Assembly: GCA_937136055.1 (NCBI GenBank)
Contig: CAKZOD010000002.1
Location: 1 to 64,000, forward strand
Reading direction: 5' to 3'
Length of the DNA stretch: 64,000 bases
DNA from: an uncultured Oceanospirillaceae bacterium
GTDB taxonomy: Bacteria; Pseudomonadota; Gammaproteobacteria; Pseudomonadales; Balneatricaceae
In this document: positions 9,693-17,359 of the stretch, in pieces
How the letters are laid out: each line of letters opens with the position of its first letter
Numbering within the stretch: position 1 is the stretch's first letter
Notes under the pieces: model-generated
What the model was told of the DNA's origin: nothing
Databases searched by the model: none
The model's input: only the letters and a program-made list of their open reading frames with translations
Program-made: the position numbers and the translations under genes

Positions 9693-10493
9693 TCAAGGGA
9701 TCAAGTAACTGCGTGCAATTGCACAAGTCGCCACCTTTGATTTTTGTTTAACAAGGGCTAATTCACTACTGCGATTACTCCCTTGGTCATTCATTAACAT
9801 CGCACTGAGTAACGCTGATGGCTCTGCAACACCTGTTGCTCCCACTGTTTTGAAAACATACTCAGAGTGGCTATCTTGTAGCGCTTCCACTTTGCTTAAT
9901 TGCTTTGCGCTGTAGCAAAGAAATGGCAACTCAAGAGAAGCCGCCAATTCAATTAAACCCACTTCATCAGCTTTAATATCGATGCTCGCAATGGCGCTGA
10001 TTTGGCTAATGCTCAACTGTGCTTTTTCAAGGCTTTGATAAAGCAGTGCTTCTAATGCCTCTTTAGGACAATGTCTTTCACAGCCCATACCTACGGTATA
10101 CAAAGGCTGCTGATACTTATTTGCCGTGGTCGATACTAGCTGCGCCGAGATTAAATTCGCCACATGCGCTGCCAAATCATTAGCACCACCTTCGTGTCCT
10201 GAAAGCAATGGAATAACAAACTGCCCTTGTTCATCTAACACTAACACTGCGGGATCTGTGTGTTTATCGTTGATCACAGGTGCGAGTGTGCGAATCACAA
10301 TACCGGTCGCGCAAATAAAGATAAGGCGGTGCCCTTGGCTAAATGCCTCTTGCACGGTCTCTTTAAATGGCTGAGGTTTGTGCAAGATCTGCACGTTTTG
10401 TGTTTCGCTATCAAGGGCTGCTTGGTTGAATAATGGTGCTAGGCGCTGTGCCAGTGCCAATCCCATATCCGTTAGGCTGATTATCTTGATCAA
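9693..10493 (-). CDS. cbiG: CbiG/CobE-family cobalamin biosynthesis protein (full-length CbiG type)
   Basis: CbiG opens the ring-A delta-lactone of cobalt-precorrin-5A and releases acetaldehyde in the anaerobic route. CobE of aerobic organisms matches only its C-terminal domain. Here both parts are visible: an N-terminal domain with CATGIVIRTLAPVINDKHTDPA and LLSGHEGGANDLA (residues about 60-115), and a C-terminal domain with VGMGCERHCPKEALEALL, SIDIKADEVGLIELA and VGATGVAEPSALL. At 266 residues it is somewhat short for CbiG. It starts at a TTG that overlaps the cobI stop (TTGA). Its 3' end abuts a foldback element, so the last residues may be altered. Confidence 0.88.
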   Translation of the reverse strand: MIKIISLTDMGLALAQRLAPLFNQAALDSETQNVQILHKPQPFKETVQEAFSQGHRLIFICATGIVIRTLAPVINDKHTDPAVLVLDEQGQFVIPLLSGHEGGANDLAAHVANLISAQLVSTTANKYQQPLYTVGMGCERHCPKEALEALLYQSLEKAQLSISQISAIASIDIKADEVGLIELAASLELPFLCYSAKQLSKVEALQDSHSEYVFKTVGATGVAEPSALLSAMLMNDQGSNRSSELALVKQKSKVATCAIARSYLIP

Positions 10494-11203
10494 GTGGATT
10501 CTCTACGGTTTTTAGTAATCACAAACAAAGAGAAATACGGACCCGCCTCTTGCGCTAAGTTTTTTACGTCTCGCTCAATCAGCTGGTTATCTCGAGAGAT
10601 ATACTCTAAATAATTGGCGTGCTCAGTACGCCCTGTTTCAGATAATAAAGCCAGTATGCGCAAGCGCGCTAATCCCGCTTTCATTATCACTAGTGAGTCA
10701 TGCTCTTTCAGTGCAGTGCGAATTTGCTGGTCGCTGTGTCTACCACTGATCACCGCAAATGACTCACGCTGCAATGTTAATGGTAGCTGTAATGCAGCAG
10801 CAGCGGCATGCACTGATGAAACGCCCGGTACGACTTCTGTGATGTGCTGATCTTGTAAACGCTCTAATAAATAGCTGAAAGAGCCAAAAAAAAGCGGATC
10901 ACCTTCACATAAAAACACCACATCTTTACCGGCATTTAACTGCTCAGAAATTTGCTCTGCACCTTGATCATAAGCCGCATTGGCAAGTGTTCTGTCGGTG
11001 CTCATCGGCATTTCTATAGCAATGTGCAGCTGTGCTTTATTCACTTGAGCGAATGCTTCGCGAGCGATGTGGCGTGCCTGTGATCCCCCTTCAGGGTTCG
11101 CTAAATAGCTGACTACGTCAGCATTTGCAATCAGTTGGCATGCTTTAAGGGTTAATAACATTGGGTCCCCAGGACCTACCCCTACGCCGTATAATTTTGC
11201 CAT
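10490..11203 (-). CDS. cobI: Precorrin-2 C20-methyltransferase CobI/CbiL
   Basis: SAM-dependent methylase acting at C-20 of precorrin-2, the first corrin-committed step. It has 237 residues, opening with LYGVGVGPGDPMLLTLKA and continuing with FLCEGDPLFFGSFSYL near residue 92 and VVPGVSSVHAAAAALQLPL near residue 118. The YLANPEGGSQARHIA stretch fits the CobI/CbiL group. The start ATG overlaps the cobL stop (TAATG) and the end overlaps cbiG, so translation through cobL-cobI-cbiG is probably coupled. Confidence 0.95.
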   Translation of the reverse strand: MAKLYGVGVGPGDPMLLTLKACQLIANADVVSYLANPEGGSQARHIAREAFAQVNKAQLHIAIEMPMSTDRTLANAAYDQGAEQISEQLNAGKDVVFLCEGDPLFFGSFSYLLERLQDQHITEVVPGVSSVHAAAAALQLPLTLQRESFAVISGRHSDQQIRTALKEHDSLVIMKAGLARLRILALLSETGRTEHANYLEYISRDNQLIERDVKNLAQEAGPYFSLFVITKNRREST

Positions 11204-12528
11204 TACGTTGTTTCCTGTTGGCTGGTTTTTCGCGTGCTGGCACTCAACTTGATGGTTGGTGTTTCACTCGTTTTAGTAAAGCTAAAAATGCTCACGGGCA
11301 ATGCTTGGCGATAAATCAAATGGCCTGCTAAGTAATCACCATGACTGACTGCTATTTGCTGTGTGACAACTTTAGCATCGCCGCGATGATTGCGACTATT
11401 TAAGAAATCGACAAGATTGTGCTTAGTATTTTCTAATACTGCACTTGCCACTATTTGCCCACCAACGTCCAAATTTGTCCAAAGGCGCTCTAAAAGCTGT
11501 GGCAACATACCATCGCTGCCGCCAATAAAAATTTTATTAGGCTTAGGCAGCTTAGCTAGAATACCCGGCGCACTGCCTTGTACTGGGTGTAAGTTGGTCA
11601 CTAAGCCAAATTTTTTCTGATTCTTTAACAAGCATTCAAAGCGTTCTGGATTTTTCTCAATAGCAAAAACTTTGGCTTGCTCGCACCAATAATTAAGCTC
11701 AACACTGACACTGCCACAACCGGCACCGATATCGTAAATCACATCACCCGGCGATGGCTCAAGCAGTGATAACACACACAAGCGCACTTCAACTTTGGTG
11801 ATCATCTTTCTGCCCTGCTCCCCATCAGTCACAAAATGATGATCGGCAAAGCCTGGAAAACGCGGTAGCGGTTTTACTGATGGTCCGGTTTCAATCACCG
11901 AGATATGCAGTGGATCAAATTGTTTAGGATTACGCAGTAACGCCTTGACTTCAAAGGTTTCTATCTCTTCATAGCGATAGCCAAGTGCCTCGCAAACAGT
12001 AACCCTTGCCTGATAATATCCCGCTTCTACTAGCTCATTGGCAAGCACTTGCGGTTTTGACTGCTGATCGGTCAGGATGATGTAGGTTTGGTTTTCGCGC
12101 AGTTCTCTGCGCAACTTACCAACAGGTCTGCCGTGTAAGCTGAGCACTTCAACACTTTGCAGGGATAAACCCAGGCGATGACAAGCCTCTTGAATACTCG
12201 AAACCGCTGGATAAAAAGCGAGTTTCTCAGCGTTAAAGTTACGACTGAACCAACTGCCAATACCATAGTAAAGCGGATCACCGGAAGCCAATACCACCAC
12301 GTTCTGCACGCCTTGGTTGTAGTACTGTTCTAACACCGTTTTCAACACATCTAACTTTGGCAGCAACGGGGTAATTTGATGCTCTTTTATTAAGTGTTCA
12401 ACCACTTTCAATTGTCGTTTAGAGCCTAACACCATCTGCGCACTAAGCAGTATAGACATTGCACTGTCAGATAGCTGAGCAGCTTCACTCGCACCTAATC
12501 CGACAATTGAAATTTTTATATCTTGCAT
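11203..12528 (-). CDS. cobL: Precorrin-6Y C5,15-methyltransferase (decarboxylating) CobL (CbiE-CbiT fusion)
   Basis: Fusion enzyme that methylates C-5 and C-15 and decarboxylates the C-12 acetate to give precorrin-8X. Residues 1 to about 210 form the CbiE-type tetrapyrrole methylase domain (LASGDPLYYGIGSWF near residue 80). Residues about 225 to 420 form the CbiT-type Rossmann methylase, with SAM motif I at DIGAGCGSVSVELNYW and FIGGSDGMLPQLL further on. At 441 residues it is slightly longer than usual owing to a polar Thr/Ser-rich tail. It lies between cobH and cobI. Confidence 0.95.
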   Translation of the reverse strand: MQDIKISIVGLGASEAAQLSDSAMSILLSAQMVLGSKRQLKVVEHLIKEHQITPLLPKLDVLKTVLEQYYNQGVQNVVVLASGDPLYYGIGSWFSRNFNAEKLAFYPAVSSIQEACHRLGLSLQSVEVLSLHGRPVGKLRRELRENQTYIILTDQQSKPQVLANELVEAGYYQARVTVCEALGYRYEEIETFEVKALLRNPKQFDPLHISVIETGPSVKPLPRFPGFADHHFVTDGEQGRKMITKVEVRLCVLSLLEPSPGDVIYDIGAGCGSVSVELNYWCEQAKVFAIEKNPERFECLLKNQKKFGLVTNLHPVQGSAPGILAKLPKPNKIFIGGSDGMLPQLLERLWTNLDVGGQIVASAVLENTKHNLVDFLNSRNHRGDAKVVTQQIAVSHGDYLAGHLIYRQALPVSIFSFTKTSETPTIKLSASTRKTSQQETT

Positions 12529-12588
12529 TGTTTAATCAATACCCAAACAATTTTTAAAGTCTCAGCTTTTAGTATTGCTGAGAACGGA

Positions 12589-13245
12589 TTAATAAAGCTC
12601 GCCATTAAGGCAGCGCAGAAGTGCATTAAATGTTGCCGCTGTGACAGCACTTCCCCCTTCTCTGCCCAATAACGTAATACACTCCACACCCAATTCACGG
12701 TGTGCATCCCAAAGCGCTTGTTTAGATTCAGCCGCGCCGATAAAGCCCACAGGCATGCCAACAATAAGCGCAGGCCTAACTTCTGTGGTTTGTAATATTT
12801 CTAATAATCGAAACAGTGCTGTCGGCGCATTACCGATCAAAATAATGCTGCCATCCAATTTAGCTTTCCAGCCTTCAACGGCTGCCATGGTACGCGTTTC
12901 ACCGAGCGCTTTTGCACGCTCGGTAATGTGCGGGTCATTCAAAAAGCACAAAGGTTCTGAACGCAACATACGCTTTGTTAAACCTTGTTTAACCATTTCA
13001 ACATCACAGAGAATAGCGCAGCTCTCACTTGCCAGTGCCCTGAGTGCATTTTCACAAGCCTGCTCACTAAAGCGCACCTGCTTGGCAATACTTGGAATAC
13101 CGACACTGTGCACGATACGCATCACAACTTGCTGCTGCTCAGTGCTCAAACCATCGAGGTCAGTTAACTCACGAATTTGCTTAAAGCTCTCTTGCTCTAT
13201 TTGTTGAGGATCTTTTATATATTGATAGGTCACACTATTTCTCAT
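12589..13245 (-). CDS. cobH: Precorrin-8X methylmutase CobH/CbiC
   Basis: Moves the methyl group from C-11 to C-12, turning precorrin-8X into hydrogenobyrinic acid. It has 218 residues, with the catalytic histidine in RIVHSVG near residue 46, the CDVEMVKQGL segment and the C-terminal IGNAPTALFRLLE and VGMPVGFIGAAESK stretches that define the family. Its ATG overlaps the cobK stop (ATGA). A 60-bp gap without other content separates it from cobL. Confidence 0.96.
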   Translation of the reverse strand: MRNSVTYQYIKDPQQIEQESFKQIRELTDLDGLSTEQQQVVMRIVHSVGIPSIAKQVRFSEQACENALRALASESCAILCDVEMVKQGLTKRMLRSEPLCFLNDPHITERAKALGETRTMAAVEGWKAKLDGSIILIGNAPTALFRLLEILQTTEVRPALIVGMPVGFIGAAESKQALWDAHRELGVECITLLGREGGSAVTAATFNALLRCLNGELY

Positions 13246-14030
13246 TTATTATCGTTTTTAGTACTGTTAACGACTGCATGCTCATTGACATACTCAAGCA
13301 CAAGCGCCAACAGTGAATCTAAATCTTGTAAAGGCACTGAATCAATCACTCGCTCGGCTGCTGGCCTTTCAAGCATCAACACATCAACCCCTAATATTCT
13401 GGCGGCTTCAAGCTTTGCAGAGGTTGCTGCGCCGCCGGCATTTTTACAAATCAACACATCACTTTGCAACTGTTTAAACAGCGCTAACTCATCTTCCAGT
13501 GCAAAAGGGCCTTTAGCTTTAATCCACTTTACATTCTCGGCCAAAACTACCTGTGATAGCGCCGCGGTACGATAGCAAACCTGTTCACAAACACTTGCAA
13601 TAGTATCTATTTGCACCTGCTGTAATTGCCCTGTTGTCACCAGCGCTCTCTTATAGTTTTTAAGACTCTTTAATAATGAAGTCCAATCATTAAAGCTGTG
13701 CCAGTTATCACCACTTTGTGCTTGCCATTGCGGCCTGACGAACTGCCAGTAAGCTAAATTCAACTGCGTACAAGCACTTTGAGCTTGGCTGCTAATACTT
13801 ATTGCATAAGGGTGAGTAAGATCGAGCACTAGTGCGATGTTCTCACGTTCCAAAAAATGCTGTAAACCGCCTGTTTTGCTAAAGCCTCCGCTGATGACTT
13901 GGCAATCGAGTTGCGCCTTACCCACCAGCCCCGCCACTGAATAAATAATCTTAATCGGCAGGGCTATGGCAATCAACTTAGTCGTTAAACGCCGTGCATC
14001 ACTTGTTCCACCGAGTACTAATACTTTCAT
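13242..14030 (-). CDS. cobK: Precorrin-6A reductase CobK/CbiJ
   Basis: NAD(P)H-dependent reductase that reduces precorrin-6A to dihydroprecorrin-6Y. It has 262 residues. The N-terminal nucleotide-binding loop VLVLGGTSDARRL is plain, followed by LVLDLTHPYAISISSQA near residue 65 and ICKNAGGAATSAKLEAARILGVDVLMLERP near the C-terminus, which is the classical CobK/CbiJ ending. The start overlaps the cbiD stop. CobK sits in the metal-free (late cobalt) branch, consistent with CobN. Confidence 0.94.
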   Translation of the reverse strand: MKVLVLGGTSDARRLTTKLIAIALPIKIIYSVAGLVGKAQLDCQVISGGFSKTGGLQHFLERENIALVLDLTHPYAISISSQAQSACTQLNLAYWQFVRPQWQAQSGDNWHSFNDWTSLLKSLKNYKRALVTTGQLQQVQIDTIASVCEQVCYRTAALSQVVLAENVKWIKAKGPFALEDELALFKQLQSDVLICKNAGGAATSAKLEAARILGVDVLMLERPAAERVIDSVPLQDLDSLLALVLEYVNEHAVVNSTKNDNK

Positions 14031-15187
14031 ATTTGTCTATCAGCCAGTGGTTGTGATCTTGCAATAATTATCCCTTTGCGATTAATTGCCAACACTTCAA
14101 CTTGCACATTTGCAGCAACAATTTTTTGCGCGTGTTGCTGTGCTTTCTCACAAATCAGTGCCGCCAAAGGTAAACGGTGCTGTTCACTTAAATTTAATGC
14201 ATCAATACTGGTATTGGCGCTTTTTACCTGTTCTATCAAGGTCTCTTTTTGCTCTTTGTCATAGTCACTGTGGCTATCTAATAGTTGTGCGAAGCACTGG
14301 GCAATAAAGCCAAAATCAATACTACTGCTGCGTGAGTTTAAGTCTAACTCCCCTTGCGCCAGCTTTGTCATCTTGCCAAAACCGCCACAAATACTCAGCT
14401 GATCAACTTGGCCCTTTTTCAAATGCTTTAACAACGCACCGACAAAATCACCCATTTCGATTAATCGCATCTCATCAAGCTGATAGAGTTTGCGAATAGC
14501 ATCTTCAGAGCTACTGCCGGTTGATGCCGCTATATGGGTTGCACCATTTGCACTGGCGACATCAACCCCTTGGCGAATCGAGGCAATATAAGCTGCACAT
14601 GAAAAAGGGCGCACTATGCCTGTGGTGCCAAGTATCGACAAACCACCAATAATACCCAATCGACCATTCATGGTTTTAAGGGCAATCGCCTCGCCATTTT
14701 CAACCCCAACAGAGACTTCAAAGCCCCCTTGATAATCATGCATCAGGGCATAGCGCTGCAGATGCTCTTGAATCATTTTGCGTGGCACTGGGTTTATCGC
14801 AGGCTCACCTACATCAAGCAGTAATCCTGTTTTTGTCACTGTCCCAACGCCTTGTGCCGCCTTAAAGACCACTCCTGGCTGCTGCACTAAACGCAGCTCC
14901 ACAAAAACAGTGGCGCCGTGGGTCGCATCGGGATCATCCCCTGCATCTTTTATTGTGGCTACCCGCACGCCTTGAATTTTATCGGCACTACCAGCATCAG
15001 TGAGTGTACGATAATCGGTTAACGTGAGGGTGACCACTTGCCCTCTTGGCAAGTTAATGTCGACGGCATTTGGATAATCTTTGGCAAAAAGCGCACGACA
15101 CGCAGCAACACAACAGGCAGTTGCACAACTGCCCGTGGTCAATCCGCTACGTAATTCAGTGCTTGTTTCACTGCTTTCTTGCCACAT
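14027..15187 (-). CDS. cbiD: (Cobalt-)precorrin-5B C1-methyltransferase CbiD
   Basis: SAM-dependent C-1 methyltransferase. CbiD is the anaerobic-route counterpart of CobF and is known to replace CobF in some bacteria with a CobN-type pathway. At 386 residues it is full length, with the N-terminal LRSGLTTGSCATACCVAA, the glycine-rich KTMNGRLGIIGGLSILGTTGIV near residue 175 and ASTGSSSEDAIRKL near residue 220. No cobF is present in the window, so CbiD is the only C-1 methylase available here. It lies between cobB and cobK. Confidence 0.95.
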   Translation of the reverse strand: MWQESSETSTELRSGLTTGSCATACCVAACRALFAKDYPNAVDINLPRGQVVTLTLTDYRTLTDAGSADKIQGVRVATIKDAGDDPDATHGATVFVELRLVQQPGVVFKAAQGVGTVTKTGLLLDVGEPAINPVPRKMIQEHLQRYALMHDYQGGFEVSVGVENGEAIALKTMNGRLGIIGGLSILGTTGIVRPFSCAAYIASIRQGVDVASANGATHIAASTGSSSEDAIRKLYQLDEMRLIEMGDFVGALLKHLKKGQVDQLSICGGFGKMTKLAQGELDLNSRSSSIDFGFIAQCFAQLLDSHSDYDKEQKETLIEQVKSANTSIDALNLSEQHRLPLAALICEKAQQHAQKIVAANVQVEVLAINRKGIIIARSQPLADRQI

Positions 15188-15234
15188 ACTTTAAAGAGAA
15201 CCTTTTATTTTTTGATCTTTCTAGCTTTTATTGG

Positions 15235-16689
15235 TTACAAAGCAGATTGCGGGTTAACCCAGTTATCAAGAAATGCTTGATCAGGGGCACTCAGCTCGCC
15301 ATTAAATAAGCGCGCTACCGCTTCTGGATTAGAAGCGAAGAACAAATGCAAATAGCTCGCCGTCAGATTTCCCTCGCGATAGATTGCCTCACCAGGTGCT
15401 GGGTGGCGCTGTCTGCGGCCATAACCTATGGCTACGCTGTTACCAGTGCTGCGTGAGCGATGGTGAGCATGACCTCGCACATCCCCCTCAGGCAATACTG
15501 CTGTTTGCATGCCTTGGCAGCCACGTTTACCTTTCATTCCACCCTCGCCTTGCATAATACCGGCCATTGGGAAGTACTCGCCCTCTAAATCCGTTAGGCC
15601 TTGAAGACAGTATAAAAAGCCACCGCACTCAGCCAGTATAGCTTTGCCTTGTCCGTGAAACTCAGCGATTTGCTGCTGCATCGCGGTATTTTGCGATAAC
15701 CCCTTCGCATGTAATTCTGGATAACCACCAGGTAGCCATAGGGCATCAGCTTGGGGTAGCTGTGTATCGTGCAAAGGCGAGAAGAACGCAAGAGTCGCGC
15801 CCATTTTTTCAAGCACATCAAGGTTTGCTTGGTAGATAAAACTAAAGGCTTCATCTTTTGCAACGCCAATGGTTTTACCTGTGAGTGATCTCTCTGTTAT
15901 CACATCTAACACGCCAGCCGAAAATGTAACTGGTGCTGGCAAGTTGAGTAATGCATTAGTTGTTTGCGCACGCTCTACACCTTGCTCTAACCAAAGGCAG
16001 CCATTTTCAAAGCGCGTTTCTAACTCATCTTTTACTTCACTAGCTTGCACTAAACCTAAGTGCCGCTCAGGCAATGCAACTTCTGGCTCTTTTGCCAAAC
16101 ACGCTAGCAGTGGTAACTGATCACCTAACGCTTCGCGTATTAGTTGTGCGTGCCTGTCAGTGCTGCAATTATTGGCAATTAAACCTGCGCACTCATAATC
16201 ATCGCGAAAGTTGGCAAGGCCTAGGGCCACTGCTGCGGATGTTTGCGCCATGCCTTTAACATCCATCACAATAGCGATGGGAATACCAAATTTAGCCGCC
16301 AAATCTGCACTTGATGGTTCACCGTCAAACAGCCCCATCGCACCTTCAATCAAAATCAGATCATTACGCTGAGCAGCTTCAAACAGCATCTGTTTGCAGT
16401 ATTGATCCCCTGCCATCCACAGATCTAATTGTGCTGTCTCGCCTAGAGAGGCTTGAGCTAAAATTTGCGGGTCTAGATAGTCAGGCCCTGTTTTAAAAAC
16501 TTGCACCTTTTTGCCTTGGTTGCTAAACCAGCGAGCAATAGCAGCGGTGATGGTTGTTTTACCTTGCCCTGATGCTGGCGCTGCAATAAATAAGGCCGCA
16601 CAATCGACAGAGGCTATTTCATTCTTCACTTGGCTTTCATTATTAACGCTCATACCAGTATCAGCGGTATCTACATTGAGATCATTCAT
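15235..16689 (-). CDS. cobB: Cobyrinate a,c-diamide synthase CobB/CbiA
   Basis: Glutamine-dependent amidase of the a and c acetate side chains. The name CobB (hydrogenobyrinate as substrate) is favoured by the presence of CobN. The N-terminal P-loop domain has ASGQGKTTITAAIARW near residue 38 and KTGPDYLDPQI. The C-terminal amidotransferase has its nucleophile cysteine in ILAECGGFLYCLQGL near residue 350 and the late histidine in LTASYLHLFFASNPE. It has 484 residues with an extra acidic N-terminal tail of about 25 residues. Its start meets the end of cobO. Confidence 0.94.
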   Translation of the reverse strand: MNDLNVDTADTGMSVNNESQVKNEIASVDCAALFIAAPASGQGKTTITAAIARWFSNQGKKVQVFKTGPDYLDPQILAQASLGETAQLDLWMAGDQYCKQMLFEAAQRNDLILIEGAMGLFDGEPSSADLAAKFGIPIAIVMDVKGMAQTSAAVALGLANFRDDYECAGLIANNCSTDRHAQLIREALGDQLPLLACLAKEPEVALPERHLGLVQASEVKDELETRFENGCLWLEQGVERAQTTNALLNLPAPVTFSAGVLDVITERSLTGKTIGVAKDEAFSFIYQANLDVLEKMGATLAFFSPLHDTQLPQADALWLPGGYPELHAKGLSQNTAMQQQIAEFHGQGKAILAECGGFLYCLQGLTDLEGEYFPMAGIMQGEGGMKGKRGCQGMQTAVLPEGDVRGHAHHRSRSTGNSVAIGYGRRQRHPAPGEAIYREGNLTASYLHLFFASNPEAVARLFNGELSAPDQAFLDNWVNPQSAL

Positions 16690-17276
16690 CAGAACTCAAT
16701 CCCAGCTTGTGCTTTTACACCTTGGCGAAAAGCGTGTTTCTCATCTTTTACCATGCTGATGGTATCTGCGATTTCTTCTAAATCTGGCGGCATTACACGC
16801 CCTGTGATCATCACACTTTGCATTTTAGGGCGATTTTGTAACGCTTCAATCACCGGTGCCAACGGCAAGTAGTCATACTTAAACATGTAGCTCATCTCAT
16901 CAAAGACGATCATGTCGTAGCTATCATCTTGTAACAGCTTAGTTGCCACTTCCCACGCCTTTTCAGCAGCGGCGATATCCTGGCTTTTATCTTGTGTCTC
17001 CCACGTAAAGCCGTGACCCATCACATGCCAATCTATTTGTGGGTGATCTTTAAAGAATTTGTATTCACCGGTTTCCATACGCCCTTTAACAAACTGAATC
17101 ACCGCACAGCGTTTGCCATGCCCAACACTCCGTGCCATCGTACCTAGTGCAGAGCTACTCTTGCCTTTGCCTGGGCCTTTTAACAAAATCAAAACACCAC
17201 GTTCTTCAGTGGCCTTAGCAATGCGCTTGTCAATCACCGCTTTCTTGGCGGCCATTTTCTCCTGGTGCGTTTTCAT
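16689..17276 (-). CDS. cobO: Corrinoid adenosyltransferase CobO/BtuR (CobA type)
   Basis: Transfers the adenosyl group of ATP to the cobalt of cob(I)yrinic acid a,c-diamide or cobinamide. It has 195 residues with a P-loop LLKGPGKGKSSSALG near residue 32, then VIQFVKGRMETGEYKFF, the WETQDKSQD segment and DEMSYMFKYDYL near residue 125. All are hallmarks of the BtuR/CobO family. It follows the chelatase ATPase by about 80 bp and precedes cobB directly, so it is the second gene of the B12 operon. Confidence 0.96.
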   Translation of the reverse strand: MKTHQEKMAAKKAVIDKRIAKATEERGVLILLKGPGKGKSSSALGTMARSVGHGKRCAVIQFVKGRMETGEYKFFKDHPQIDWHVMGHGFTWETQDKSQDIAAAEKAWEVATKLLQDDSYDMIVFDEMSYMFKYDYLPLAPVIEALQNRPKMQSVMITGRVMPPDLEEIADTISMVKDEKHAFRQGVKAQAGIEF

Positions 17277-17359
17277 AATTGATCCTTTTGATCTGTGTGT
17301 TGCCTAAACAACACTTCTTAAAATGTGTTAAATGCCCGCTATTGATGAAGATAAGCTCT

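Noticed and set aside
9492..9740. Plus-strand open frame of about 82 codons in the cbiG-cobJ gap
   Set aside because: It lies inside the foldback element and the antisense end of cbiG; no ribosome binding site and no protein-like pattern.
12516..12764. Minus-strand frame overlapping the cobH/cobL junction
   Set aside because: Overlaps certain genes in another frame, with no independent support.
12641..13207. Long plus-strand open frame opposite cobH
   Set aside because: It is the antisense shadow of a well-defined cobH; its composition is the mirror of that gene.
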